Assembly: GCF_000378125.1 (NCBI RefSeq)
Contig: NZ_KB899241.1
Coordinates: 2,083,652-2,147,651 of the forward strand
Direction: 5' to 3'
DNA from: Rudaea cellulosilytica DSM 22992
GTDB lineage: Bacteria > Pseudomonadota > Gammaproteobacteria > Xanthomonadales > Rhodanobacteraceae
Length of the DNA: 64,000 nt
A program made the position numbers and the translations under genes. The notes under the pieces were generated by a model. It worked only from the letters and a program-made list of their open reading frames with translations. It was not told the origin of the DNA and ran no database searches. Below are positions 17,857-27,159 of this stretch, in pieces (the stretch's first letter is position 1; each line of letters starts with the position of its first letter).

Positions 17857-18432
17857 ATGAACGAAGCCCTCGACGTGTGGTTTGCGAGCGAAATCCTCGT
17901 GCACGAGGCGTCGCTCGTTCGCTATTTAGCGCGCGTGTGGCCGCACCGCGACGAAATCCACGACCTGCGCCAGGAGGTCTACGTCAAAGTCTATGAGGCC
18001 TCGACGAAGGCGCGGCCGAAGTCGCCAAAGTCGTTCCTGTTCGCTTCCGCGCGACACCTGATCACGGATCGGCTACGGCGCAGCCGCGTCGTCTCGATCG
18101 AAGCCGCGGGGGATTTGGAGGCATTCAACGTCTTGATAGACGAGATCTCTCCTGAAAAGGAAACAGGTGCTAGGCAGGAACTGAAACGCTTGGCGGAGGC
18201 GTTCGACCGTTTGCCGAATAGATGCCGTGAAGTGGTTTGGCTACGCCGCGTGCAAGATTTTTCGCAAAAGGAAGTGGCGGCGCATATGGGTATCAGCGAA
18301 AAGACGGTTGAAAAGCAGCTCGCCAAAGGCGCGCGGTTGATCGCCGACTACGTGTACGGTCGCACGTCATCGAGAATACATCCAAGAGAAACTGGTACAG
18401 AAGAAAGAAGTGAGGAGAACGTGCATGGATAG
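17857..18432 (+). CDS. ECF sigma factor, FecI-like (second cassette)
   Basis: About 191 residues with region 2 (VRYLARVWPHRDEIHDLRQEVYVKVYE) and region 4 (LPNRCREVVWLRRVQDFSQKEVAAHMGISEKTVEKQLAKGARL). The ATG at 17857 is preferred over a GTG three codons upstream. The stop overlaps the next gene by eight bases. An A/T-rich block, 17785-17817, precedes it. It belongs to the same cell-surface-signalling type as the 10619 gene but is clearly a diverged paralogue. Confidence 0.92.
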   Translation: MNEALDVWFASEILVHEASLVRYLARVWPHRDEIHDLRQEVYVKVYEASTKARPKSPKSFLFASARHLITDRLRRSRVVSIEAAGDLEAFNVLIDEISPEKETGARQELKRLAEAFDRLPNRCREVVWLRRVQDFSQKEVAAHMGISEKTVEKQLAKGARLIADYVYGRTSSRIHPRETGTEERSEENVHG

Positions 18433-19540
18433 CAGCACCAAGATCGAACGCACCGCGGCTGGATGGTTAGCTCGGCGCGATGCGAACACATGGTCCGACG
18501 AGGATCAGGCGGAACTGAATGTGTGGCTGGAAACGGCGATTGCGCATCGCGTGGCCTACATTCGCCTGCAATCCGCATGGCAGCAAGCGGGTCGACTCAA
18601 GGCGTTGGGCGCTGGCGTCCCACGTGGCCAGATTCCGTCAAAGGGGCAATGGACGCTGTCGCCTTTTTTTAGTCACGGCGAGGCCGTGGAAGAATCATCG
18701 CCGCCGACCGTATCCGGTCAGGCAGAAAGTCTTTCCAACGGAGTCGTGTCGGGCTGGCACCGGCATGGCGCCAAGCAGCTCCGTCGACCGAGGTCAAAAC
18801 GCCGCGGTTGGCTAAAGATGGGGTTGCTGGCGGTATGTTTGCTATTGGCGGTTCCATTGGGGCTCGGATTGCGTCGGTATACCGCCGTACAAAGCACCGC
18901 TTATTCGACTCCGATGGGCGGAACGCAAACAGTATCGCTCGACGACGGCTCCCAAGCGGTATTGAGCAGCGACAGCAGTGTCGCAGCCGCGATGTCGAGG
19001 AGCGAACGGCATATCGACTTGCAGCAGGGCGAGGCGTTCTTTGAAGTAGCGAAAGATGCTCAGCGCCCCTTCGTCGTCGCCGTCGGCGATCGGCGCGTCA
19101 TCGCGGTCGGTACGCGCTTTTCCGTACGCCGGAACGCTGACGGTCTGCGTGTGGTCGTCACTGAAGGCATTGTGCGGCTCGAGACTGGCGCAGATATGCC
19201 TGCGCAGCAGAGAGTCATGCGCTTGCCAGCCGGAAGCGTCGCTTTGGTCGGAAAAAACGGCGTTTCCATCCAATCGGTTCCGGTCGACAAGGCCGAGGAA
19301 TATTTGAGTTGGCGCAGTGGCTTCGTCGTGTTCCGCGATACTTCGCTGGCCGACGCGGTGGCAGAATTCAATCGCTACAGCGCGCAAAAGCTGGTTGTCA
19401 ACGATGCGCAAACTGCAGCAATTCGCGTGGGCGGCCATTTCCGTTTGTCGAACACAGAAGCTTTCGTGCGATTGCTGGAACAAGGGTTCTCGATTCGCCC
19501 TGAACGCCTGGGCGACAGGATCGTGCTGCACAGCGAATGA
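18425..19540 (+). CDS. FecR-family anti-sigma/signal transducer (second cassette)
   Basis: 371 residues. The N-terminal DUF4880-like part (AAGWLARRDANTWSDEDQAELNVWLE, then AHRVAYIRLQSAW) is followed by one membrane helix near residues 125-145 (LKMGLLAVCLLLAVPLGLGL). The periplasmic FecR domain includes VSLDDGSQAVLSSDS, EAFFEVAKDAQRPFVVAVGD and VIAVGTRFSV. The C-terminal part (LADAVAEFNRYSAQKLVV) matches the STN-like C-terminal domain of FecR proteins. It is coupled to the sigma gene by an eight-base overlap. Confidence 0.92.
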   Translation: MDSSTKIERTAAGWLARRDANTWSDEDQAELNVWLETAIAHRVAYIRLQSAWQQAGRLKALGAGVPRGQIPSKGQWTLSPFFSHGEAVEESSPPTVSGQAESLSNGVVSGWHRHGAKQLRRPRSKRRGWLKMGLLAVCLLLAVPLGLGLRRYTAVQSTAYSTPMGGTQTVSLDDGSQAVLSSDSSVAAAMSRSERHIDLQQGEAFFEVAKDAQRPFVVAVGDRRVIAVGTRFSVRRNADGLRVVVTEGIVRLETGADMPAQQRVMRLPAGSVALVGKNGVSIQSVPVDKAEEYLSWRSGFVVFRDTSLADAVAEFNRYSAQKLVVNDAQTAAIRVGGHFRLSNTEAFVRLLEQGFSIRPERLGDRIVLHSE

Positions 19541-19577
19541 TCGGTGGGTCAAGTCATTTCGATGAAGTTCGCGGGTG

Positions 19578-19633
19578 GAAATTTTTCAGTTTTTTGAAAC
19601 CGACAGGTGGGATTTTCTAAAGTCGTTCGTCTC
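19578..19633 (+). promoter_or_regulatory. candidate ECF promoter before receptor gene
   Basis: The segment begins with GAAATTTTTC and ends with CGTCTC, about 55 bases before the receptor ATG. Both elements recur before the receptor at 55925. Inferred to be the FecI-type promoter of the receptor gene. Confidence 0.35.
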
Positions 19634-19687
19634 GATATCGCAACGCAACCGCAATCCCGCGGTCGCATCGGGGAGAGATATCGAAAC

Positions 19688-22603
19688 ATGAGCAGATTCC
19701 GAATTCTGCATCGCGCGCTACTTGCCGCTGCTTGTCTTGCGTGCACCGCCGCCTTCGCACAGGCACGCGACCAGAAGCCCATTAACATTCCTCCCGGCGA
19801 TCTCGTCGGCGCCCTCGACGCCCTGGCCAAACAGTCCGGCGCCGAGTTCATCTATCGCGCAGATCAGTTGACAGGACTGCACACGGAAGGTGCACAAGGC
19901 AACTTATCCGCCGACGAAGCGCTTTCGCGATTGCTGCGGGGAAGCGGCTTCGTTATCAAGCACGACGCATCTGGCGCAATTCTGATCGTCAAGGGAGATC
20001 AACCCGCGAAACCGTCGAAGCCCGCCAAACGCGACGACGCGTCGGCCCGTTCAAACGAAGAAGCGCCTGCGGAACTCGAAAAGGTGACGGTGACAGGTTC
20101 GCGGCTTCCTCAAGTATCGATCCAGGGGCCGCAGGAAGTGAAGCTTTATACGCGGGCGAACATTACGGAAAGCGGCCAGAAGACCGTCATGGATTTTCTG
20201 AACACGCTGCCGACCGTATCGACCGTCGTCAGCGAGGCCGGTTTCGATACGGTTGGCGGCGCAGGAGCGGTGCGCTTGCGCGGTTTGCCGATTGGATCGA
20301 CTTTGGTGCTGTTGGATGGGCGCGCGGTCGAGGGAGCGGGATCGGGCCAATCTCACGGCAATCCTTTCGACGTCAACAACATCCCTATTTCTGCAGTGGA
20401 ACGTATCGAAGTGGTGCCGGAAGCGGCTTCCGCCGTCTACGGTAGTGACGCCATCGGTGGCGTCGTCAACATCATTTTGCGCAAGGACCTTGATGGCGGC
20501 GAAGTGAATGTGACCTCCGGCTCTCCGACGGACGGGGTCTATCGAGATACGACGGTCAATGCCGTGTGGGGCAAGAAATTCGAACGCGGCGATTTGTCGT
20601 TTGTCGGCAGCTATCAAGTTCGCGGCGCATTGCTCAACACCGACCGCGAACTCACAGCCAATCAAGACTATCGCCGTTATGGCGGCTTGGATGAACGCTC
20701 GACCAGCTGTACCCCGGGCAACGTCTACTCGGCCGACGGAAAAAATCTCCCCGGGTTATCGTCTTCGTTTGCCGGGATTCCCTACAGCACAAACGGTGCG
20801 CTGACGCCCTCGGATTTTCTTTCGACGAGCGGAGTGCTGAACAAATGCAGCAGCGGCTCCTTCGGCGGCACGATCGTCCCGTCGACGCATCGCGCCAGTC
20901 TTATGGGGTATGGGAACTACGCGATCACCGAAACGACACAAGCTTTTTTCCAGGCCGCGTATACGCAGATCGAACAGGCTCCTTATCTTTCGCCGCGAAG
21001 CGTTTCCCAGATCGCCGTGCCGGCGACGAATCCATTCAATCCCTTCGGCGTGCCGGTGCGGGTGACCTATCGCTTCGCCGACGAAGGACGCTTCGGTTCG
21101 GCGATCGGCACGGAGATGTTCTCGCGTATCGTCGGTGGATTCAAAGGCACGTGGGGAGATCGTTGGGATTGGGAAGTGGCCGTTTGGCAGTCCGGCGACC
21201 ATATGAACAGCAAGGATGAAAATACGATCAACACGGCCGCGCTGGTCGGCGCGTTGGCCAATACTGATCCCACGCAGTCCATCAATCTGTTTTCTTTGGG
21301 GATTCCCGCATCGCAGACAATATTGGACAAAATCCTCTACGACGCGCCCGTCTATTCGTCGAGCAAGCTGCAGGTCGTAAACGGCTTCGTGCGCGGCAGT
21401 CTCTTCGATTTGCCCGCAGGCCCCGTAAACGTCGTGCTTGGTGGTGAATACGACCACACTCGGCAAAGCCTTTATGCGCCTGGTGAAGGGTTGCCTACGG
21501 TCGATACTTTTTCACGAAGCGCGCGCTCGATTTTCGGTGAGATGCACATACCCGTTCTCGCTGCAGCGGATGGCGAGGTGGGAGAAAAGCTAGCCCTTAC
21601 ATTCGCTGGGCGCTACGACGACTACAACGACATAGGCAGCCGCTTCACGCCGCAAGGCGGTGTTGAGTTTCGGCCGACCGAAACGTTGCTGCTGCGAGCG
21701 ACCTATGCTGAGGCATTCAAGGCGCCTGATCTGCGCGCGATCTACGCCAGCCCGATTGTCTACAGCGGCATTGAAGTTGCGCCCGATCCACTCAGAGGAG
21801 GCGAACTCTATCCCACGACACTCAAATACGGCGGCGATCTCACACTGAAGCCGCAGACCGGAAACTCGCGGTCGATAGGATTCGTTTGGTCGAGCAAGGC
21901 GATAGAGAATTTGCAGATTGGCTTGACCAATTTCCGGGTTACGCAGAACGATCGAATCATTCAGCCAAACGCGCTGACTATGATTGCGAATCCCGCTGCG
22001 TTCCCGGGCCGGGTCGTGCGGCAAGCACCGACTGCCGACGACGTTGCCAAAGGTTATGCTGGGTTGATCACGCTGATCGATTCCTCCTACACCAACTACG
22101 GCGAACTGATCGTCGAAGGATTCGATCTCGATGTCGATTACAAATTCGACACGGCGATAGGAACATTCAGCCCAGCTCTCAGCGTGACCGAAGTTTACAA
22201 GTACGACGCGGCCGTCGCTCCCAACGCACCGTTGCAGGACAGATTGGGCTACGCCAGCGCCGATGCCTTTGCGACGCGCTGGAAAGGCACGGTCTCGCTC
22301 GCCTACAACACCGGGGAGTGGACGGCGCGCGTGGCCGGGCGCTACATCAGCGGTTACATCGACTACGACCTGGTGCGCCACCTCGGCGACTACTGGCTGT
22401 TCGATGCTTCGCTGCACTATGCCCTCGGCAAGCGTTTCTTCGCCGAAGACTCGCTGATGAAAAACGCTTACGTGGAAGCGAGCGTCGTCAACGCCTTCAA
22501 CAAGGCACCGCAATTCACCGACTACTACGGCACCGGCTACGACCCGCGCATGGCGGATATCCGCGGCCGCTTCGTTTCCATGACGCTCGGCACGCGCTGG
22601 TAA
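19688..22603 (+). CDS. TonB-dependent receptor with STN domain (second cassette)
   Basis: 971 residues from an ATG preceded by GGGAGAG. A signal peptide ends near AAFAQA. The STN domain is at about residues 33-102 (INIPPGDLVGALDALAKQSG to AILIVKGD). The plug starts at VTVTGSRLP and includes VRLRGLPIGSTLVLLDGR and VERIEVVPEAASAVYGSDA, and the barrel ends FVSMTLGTRW. The same domain order as the 12287 receptor, but with a different plug and barrel, implies a different ligand. It is flanked by its sigma/FecR pair and an isopeptidase homologue 41 bases downstream, an arrangement known from lasso-peptide loci. Confidence 0.94.
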   Translation: MSRFRILHRALLAAACLACTAAFAQARDQKPINIPPGDLVGALDALAKQSGAEFIYRADQLTGLHTEGAQGNLSADEALSRLLRGSGFVIKHDASGAILIVKGDQPAKPSKPAKRDDASARSNEEAPAELEKVTVTGSRLPQVSIQGPQEVKLYTRANITESGQKTVMDFLNTLPTVSTVVSEAGFDTVGGAGAVRLRGLPIGSTLVLLDGRAVEGAGSGQSHGNPFDVNNIPISAVERIEVVPEAASAVYGSDAIGGVVNIILRKDLDGGEVNVTSGSPTDGVYRDTTVNAVWGKKFERGDLSFVGSYQVRGALLNTDRELTANQDYRRYGGLDERSTSCTPGNVYSADGKNLPGLSSSFAGIPYSTNGALTPSDFLSTSGVLNKCSSGSFGGTIVPSTHRASLMGYGNYAITETTQAFFQAAYTQIEQAPYLSPRSVSQIAVPATNPFNPFGVPVRVTYRFADEGRFGSAIGTEMFSRIVGGFKGTWGDRWDWEVAVWQSGDHMNSKDENTINTAALVGALANTDPTQSINLFSLGIPASQTILDKILYDAPVYSSSKLQVVNGFVRGSLFDLPAGPVNVVLGGEYDHTRQSLYAPGEGLPTVDTFSRSARSIFGEMHIPVLAAADGEVGEKLALTFAGRYDDYNDIGSRFTPQGGVEFRPTETLLLRATYAEAFKAPDLRAIYASPIVYSGIEVAPDPLRGGELYPTTLKYGGDLTLKPQTGNSRSIGFVWSSKAIENLQIGLTNFRVTQNDRIIQPNALTMIANPAAFPGRVVRQAPTADDVAKGYAGLITLIDSSYTNYGELIVEGFDLDVDYKFDTAIGTFSPALSVTEVYKYDAAVAPNAPLQDRLGYASADAFATRWKGTVSLAYNTGEWTARVAGRYISGYIDYDLVRHLGDYWLFDASLHYALGKRFFAEDSLMKNAYVEASVVNAFNKAPQFTDYYGTGYDPRMADIRGRFVSMTLGTRW

Positions 22604-22644
22604 CGACGTCCGACCGTTCAACCTGTTGCACCATTGGAGTTGTT

Positions 22645-24999
22645 ATGCGCTATTTCTCAATATTGCGCGCGGCCGTGTGCGTGCTTGTTTCGACCGGTTC
22701 CATGGCATTCGCCGCGCCAGAGAGGCGGTTCACCGTGCGCGATTCGATCGAGCTGTCGACGTTCGTGCGCGTGGGGTCGCAGTACATGCCTTCGTCGCGA
22801 GTTTCGTTTTCGCCTGACGGCGCGCATTTCGTCGCCGTCACGATGCGCGGAGACCTAAAAAGCGGCAAACGTGAAGCGACGATGTGGCTGTTCGATTGCG
22901 ATGGGGTCCGCGACTATCTAAGCCATCCCGCAGCAGCTTATTTCGATAAGGCCAAGCCGTTGGTTCGCTTCGCTAGCGCCTCGAACCACGAACCGCTCAA
23001 CGATTGGCGTTGGACCGAAGACTCGAAAAGCATTCTATTTCTCGGCGCGGACGACGACGGTGCAGAGCGTCTCTATCGCGTGGGCCTTGCCGGCGGAGAT
23101 CCGGTCGCGCTCAGTCGCGCCGACCAGGACGTGAATCGCTACGAAGAACGCAACGGCGCGATCGTCTACTTTGCCCATGCGCCCATTCGGGCAGAAGATC
23201 TGTATCAGGCCGGCGGCGCCTCGCTGCCGGATATGGAAGTTGCGACCGGTAAGAACATTCTCCCCTTGATTTTCCCCAATTGGATGGATGCGCAGTTTCG
23301 CGACGGCGAGGATGAGCTGTGGAAGATCGAAGGCGACAAGGCCGTTAGCGTGCTCGGACCTGATCGCAAGACGCCGGTGAAGCTTCGCGATTCGCGACTA
23401 ATTCTGGCGCCGAACGGACGCCAGGTCGTACTGACTCCGTCGGCCAAACATATCCCCAAATCTTGGGAGAAATACCAGCCGCTGATCGACTATCCGGGTT
23501 TTCGCATCGTCGCTGACACGCCGGAGACCGAGGGTGGCACGGATAGATATCGTCCGAAGCAGTATGCGTTGCTTGGACTGGACGATGGGAAAATGTCGCT
23601 ACTCGCCGATGCTCCGATCGAAATGACCGGCCTGTTCTATAGCCACGTTACAGCGCGATGGACAGCAGACAGTTCGCATATCGCACTTTCGGCGCTGTAT
23701 CCGAAGCCGAGTGCGTCCATGGAAGCGGCGAAAGCCGCATCGATGCCCTCCTGCACGCTCGCCGTGGTTGATACCCACGGCGGAGACTTCTCTTGCGTGC
23801 AGGTCGCGGCACCTGTCGATACGAACAAGAATCCCTATCCGGACCGCTTGCAGATGGTGGACTTGCAGTGGCGCAACCATGATCAGGAACTCGTCGCGAC
23901 CTATGTCACGCCGAACGCGCCCGATAAGAAAGTCATTAAGGCATTCTTTCGGCAAGGCAGCACGTGGGCGATGAAGGAAGAGCCCGCGCCGACCGAGGTG
24001 CTTGCCGTGAGCGTGCGCGAATCATTAGACGAGTCCCCTGTGCTGGTGGCGGGTTTGAATGGCGGTGCGTCACGGCCCTTGTTCGATCCCAATCCACAAC
24101 TGAAAAACATCGCCCTCGGCAAAGCCGCGTTCTACGAATGGCGCGATGCCAACGGCAACGCCTGGACAGGTGCGCTGGTGACGCCACCCGGCTTCTCCAA
24201 GAATCGCCGCTATCCTCTGGTGATCCAGACGCACGGGCTCGATCGCGCCAAATTCCTGGTCGACGGGCCCTCGGCGACAGGCTTTGCGGCACGCGCATTT
24301 TCCGCGAAGGACATCGTCGTGCTTCAGGTGCAGGAGATAAACAAAGAATCTGGTACACCGAAAGAATCTGAAATAGGTGGTGCCGCAGGTTACCGCGCCG
24401 CGATCAAACAGCTTGCCGAGGAAAGAATCGTCGATCCCGCGAAAGTCGGCATCATCACTTGGAGCCACTACGGCCCGCACGCGATGCAGGGACTGATCGA
24501 CGAACCTCATGCCTATGCCGCGGCCACGTGGGCCGAAGCGGCCTACAACAGCTACGGCGAATACCTCATCAATATCGACTACATGGGCAGCGCGCGCGAA
24601 AAAATGTTCCGCGCACAGTTCGGGGCGAAACCGTTCGGCGAAGGGCTGAAGCAGGCTGTCGAAAACTCGCCGGGATTTCACACCGACCGCGTCTGCACGC
24701 CGATACTGTTTCAGATGAACGGGCCGCCGTCGCTGATCTACGGTTGGGATGCGTACGCGGCGATTCGCGCGCAAAACAAGCCGATCGATCTGTTCTACAT
24801 CCGCAACGGCGACCACGTGCTGGTGAAGCCGCTGCAACGGCTCGCGGAGCAGGGCATGAACGTTGACTGGTACGACTATTGGCTCAACGGTCGAAAGGAT
24901 CCTGATGCCGGAAAGTCGGCGCAGTACAAGCGCTGGGACGCATTGAAAGCGTTGCCGCGTTGCGGTTCCGACGTCGCGGATTCGACCAAGAAGCCTTGA
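22645..24999 (+). CDS. AtxE2-type lasso peptide isopeptidase homologue (S9)
   Basis: 784 residues with a signal peptide ending near AFAAPE, then TVRDSIELSTFV and FSPDGAHFVAVTMRGDL, the family N-terminal hallmark. The C-terminal half has KPFGEGLKQAVENSPGF and ends with WYDYWLNGRKDPDAGKSAQY, both typical of AtxE2-like enzymes. The nucleophile motif reads TWSHYG (Ser607) with the first Gly replaced by Thr. His724 is in NGDHVLV. Asp702 in YGWDAY is the best acidic candidate. It follows the STN receptor by 41 bases in the same direction and is probably in its operon. A frame reading from 21886 overlaps the receptor and is rejected. Lasso-peptide isopeptide cleavage is inferred from the family, not shown. 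Confidence 0.82.
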   Translation: MRYFSILRAAVCVLVSTGSMAFAAPERRFTVRDSIELSTFVRVGSQYMPSSRVSFSPDGAHFVAVTMRGDLKSGKREATMWLFDCDGVRDYLSHPAAAYFDKAKPLVRFASASNHEPLNDWRWTEDSKSILFLGADDDGAERLYRVGLAGGDPVALSRADQDVNRYEERNGAIVYFAHAPIRAEDLYQAGGASLPDMEVATGKNILPLIFPNWMDAQFRDGEDELWKIEGDKAVSVLGPDRKTPVKLRDSRLILAPNGRQVVLTPSAKHIPKSWEKYQPLIDYPGFRIVADTPETEGGTDRYRPKQYALLGLDDGKMSLLADAPIEMTGLFYSHVTARWTADSSHIALSALYPKPSASMEAAKAASMPSCTLAVVDTHGGDFSCVQVAAPVDTNKNPYPDRLQMVDLQWRNHDQELVATYVTPNAPDKKVIKAFFRQGSTWAMKEEPAPTEVLAVSVRESLDESPVLVAGLNGGASRPLFDPNPQLKNIALGKAAFYEWRDANGNAWTGALVTPPGFSKNRRYPLVIQTHGLDRAKFLVDGPSATGFAARAFSAKDIVVLQVQEINKESGTPKESEIGGAAGYRAAIKQLAEERIVDPAKVGIITWSHYGPHAMQGLIDEPHAYAAATWAEAAYNSYGEYLINIDYMGSAREKMFRAQFGAKPFGEGLKQAVENSPGFHTDRVCTPILFQMNGPPSLIYGWDAYAAIRAQNKPIDLFYIRNGDHVLVKPLQRLAEQGMNVDWYDYWLNGRKDPDAGKSAQYKRWDALKALPRCGSDVADSTKKP

Positions 25000-25061
25000 G
25001 GGCGAACAGGGCTTGGATCCCACTGCGTGTGCTCGCGATCCGTTTCACAAGGAGGTTCAGG

Positions 25062-25207
25062 ATGAAGAACGGTGAAATAGGAAGTGGAGACGGCTGCTGT
25101 TGTCTGGCAGCCTCGCGGTGATGCCTGGTGGAGTTTCTGGAGGGGCACGTGGGAAAATTGAAACGGCGGGCAATTCGCCTGCCGCGCAAGAATCGGTTCT
25201 CCCGTGA
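25062..25207 (+). pseudogene. possible frameshifted 5' fragment of a secreted protein gene
   Basis: AAGGAGG is placed seven bases before an ATG that opens only a 19-codon frame. In another frame of the same stretch the sequence reads like a signal peptide and short mature start (NRKWRRLLLSGSLAVMPGG, then ARGKIETAGNS) before a stop at 25205. A frameshift shortly after the start would join the two. It could be a relic of an exported protein that followed the isopeptidase gene, or a chance frame. The rest of the 25000-25291 gap is featureless. Confidence 0.25.
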
Positions 25208-25291
25208 CCATGAGGCCGAATCGTTAGATCAATAGACCGAGAAGCGCGTAGATCGCGCTTCGACATCTCTGTCCGGTTTTATGTACGCCGG

Positions 25292-27145
25292 CTATCTTTC
25301 ATACAGCTCAAATTGGTGGACGATAGGTGGCGAAATAGATTTAAGGATTTTGAGCCGCACAAAGCGGGCACGTTCGGAAGAGAAGCGAACCTCCGGATGG
25401 AAAACGGAAATGGGCCAATCGAAAAAATCTTCCTCCTGACCGGTGTCAAAGCCCCAAGTCGTCACGTCGGCAATGCGCCTCCAAGACTCGTTTTCGAAAA
25501 GCTTCACCTCGATTTGATAGCGATGAATGTTGGCCAGTTCTCCCTCGTACGTGCCCTCGAAGAGGATGGCGCGACTGATTACTCTCTCGCTGCCGAGGTC
25601 AAATATCAGCCAAGGCTGCTTAGTCTGACCATCGGCCTTCCAGGCTGTCAGCATGTCACCGTCTGATGCCATACCGTCAAGGGTGGGATCATGATTGGAG
25701 GACTTGGCATTCGCCCCGTGATTAACCGGCTTCTCGCTGATTGGTGCGATCGCTTCAGCCGACTGATCGAGATCGAGGACAACAATGGTTGACGGGGCTT
25801 CCATAGCGTTTGGGTCGATCTTGACCGTGACGTTATCGGCCTCCTGGATCAAGCTGGCCTTACCTCCATTCATCAAGGAGCAGCCGAGAATACGAGCGGG
25901 GAGTGCGGGCACCCTCAGCGTGGTGAGCTTTGTGTCGAAGATGTGCAAGTAGATCCGCTTTCCCTTGCACGTTGCGCCATAGGCGCTCGTCCGCTTGTAG
26001 GGCCCACCGCGTGTCTCGAACAGGCTATCGCCGTAACGCTTCAGCCAGACGTTGCTTGCAGCGAGCTTGTCGACCAAATCCGGGTCAAATCGGCCAGATA
26101 AAGGGGGCGATATTCCCAGGAGGTAGTTGCCGTCGCCGCACGCGGATTTGACAAAGTTGTCGAGCCAGACCTTGGGCTCCAGATACGGCCCCGCGGTCCA
26201 GCAATAGCTGCGGCCATTCGCCGGGGTCGTATACTCCCAAGGAATGTCGCGGTTGAATCGCGGCATGTCGACTTCGAGCACGGCAAAGTCTCCAACATAC
26301 TCGCGGTCAGACGGAAACCAGGTCGGCATGTAAACCCGACCGTTGTAGGCGCATCCGACGCGCTGATTCGCGAGCGTGTCGGGCCGCAGCGTGCGCATGT
26401 ATCGGAGCAGATCGACGCCGCGCTCATGAGTCCATTCGCGCATCCAGCCACCATCGAACCACCAGGCGGTTACCGGTCCGTAGTTCTGCGACAGTTCCTT
26501 CAGCTGTCGCTTCATATACGCGACATAGCGATCGAAATCGGGCTTCTCGGTGGCAGGTAGATCAAAGCCCTTGAGGCCCAAATAGATGCCATTGGCGGTA
26601 TTTGCTCCGATGCAGTCCGGCTGGTAGAGATCAGCGATCGAGTAGTAAAGACACAAAGCCAACTTTTGCTTCTTACAAGCCACCGCCAGATCTTTGAGCA
26701 CATCGCGTTTGAGGGGCGAGTTCATGACGCCGTAGTCAGTGGTCTTGGTATCCCACATGGCAAAACCGTCGTGATGCTTGGTGACGAAAGTGACATAGCG
26801 AAAGCCGCTATCCTTCATCATTCGTACCCATGCCTCTGCATCAAAGGCGTCAGGGGCAAAGCGTTTATAGAAGTTGTCATATTCTTTCGCGGGGATATCC
26901 ACCTCGCGAACCCAACTAAACTCTTTACCTGCTACTGTCGCGGGGCCCCAGGAAAGAAGTGCCCCGTAGCGAAGGCCCATGAAGCATTTGAGCGTGGCGG
27001 CCTCCGCTGGGATCAAAGGTCCTATCCCTGGCGGCGGGTTGTTATAGAGAACATCCGCGGCGGCGAATGCGCTCGGCAGCGAAGGCATTAGGCTGGAAAT
27101 CGCTCCTGCCACCGTACCGCGAAGGATATCTCGGCGTGTCGCCAT
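25292..27145 (-). CDS. GH29 alpha-L-fucosidase, Tat-exported, with C-terminal F5/8-type domain
   Basis: 617 residues. The N-terminal twin-arginine signal is TRRDILRG followed by a hydrophobic run to about residue 30. The GH29 (beta/alpha)8 domain has LRYGALLSWGP, VTKHHDGFAMWDTK and AWWFDGGWMREW; the Asp of WFDGG is the expected nucleophile. The C-terminal portion (from about SSNHDPTLDGMASDGDMLTAW) is a discoidin/F5-8-type carbohydrate-binding domain. The ATG at 27145 is preferred because GGGGA sits seven bases before it; an ATG two codons upstream has no such spacing. It releases L-fucose from glycans in the periplasm. It is close in sequence to the plus-strand GH29 at 36257, making an inverted paralogous pair. 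The mutarotase gene lies 14 bases upstream in the same operon. Confidence 0.93.
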   Translation of the reverse strand: MATRRDILRGTVAGAISSLMPSLPSAFAAADVLYNNPPPGIGPLIPAEAATLKCFMGLRYGALLSWGPATVAGKEFSWVREVDIPAKEYDNFYKRFAPDAFDAEAWVRMMKDSGFRYVTFVTKHHDGFAMWDTKTTDYGVMNSPLKRDVLKDLAVACKKQKLALCLYYSIADLYQPDCIGANTANGIYLGLKGFDLPATEKPDFDRYVAYMKRQLKELSQNYGPVTAWWFDGGWMREWTHERGVDLLRYMRTLRPDTLANQRVGCAYNGRVYMPTWFPSDREYVGDFAVLEVDMPRFNRDIPWEYTTPANGRSYCWTAGPYLEPKVWLDNFVKSACGDGNYLLGISPPLSGRFDPDLVDKLAASNVWLKRYGDSLFETRGGPYKRTSAYGATCKGKRIYLHIFDTKLTTLRVPALPARILGCSLMNGGKASLIQEADNVTVKIDPNAMEAPSTIVVLDLDQSAEAIAPISEKPVNHGANAKSSNHDPTLDGMASDGDMLTAWKADGQTKQPWLIFDLGSERVISRAILFEGTYEGELANIHRYQIEVKLFENESWRRIADVTTWGFDTGQEEDFFDWPISVFHPEVRFSSERARFVRLKILKSISPPIVHQFELYER

Positions 27146-27159
27146 GCGCATTCCCCGGT

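Noticed and set aside
5289-25291. Lasso peptide precursor, cyclase or leader peptidase gene near the isopeptidase homologues
   Set aside because: I read the gaps between genes for short frames ending in a Gly-initiated core with an acidic residue at position 7-9 and for the large enzymes; none was convincing.
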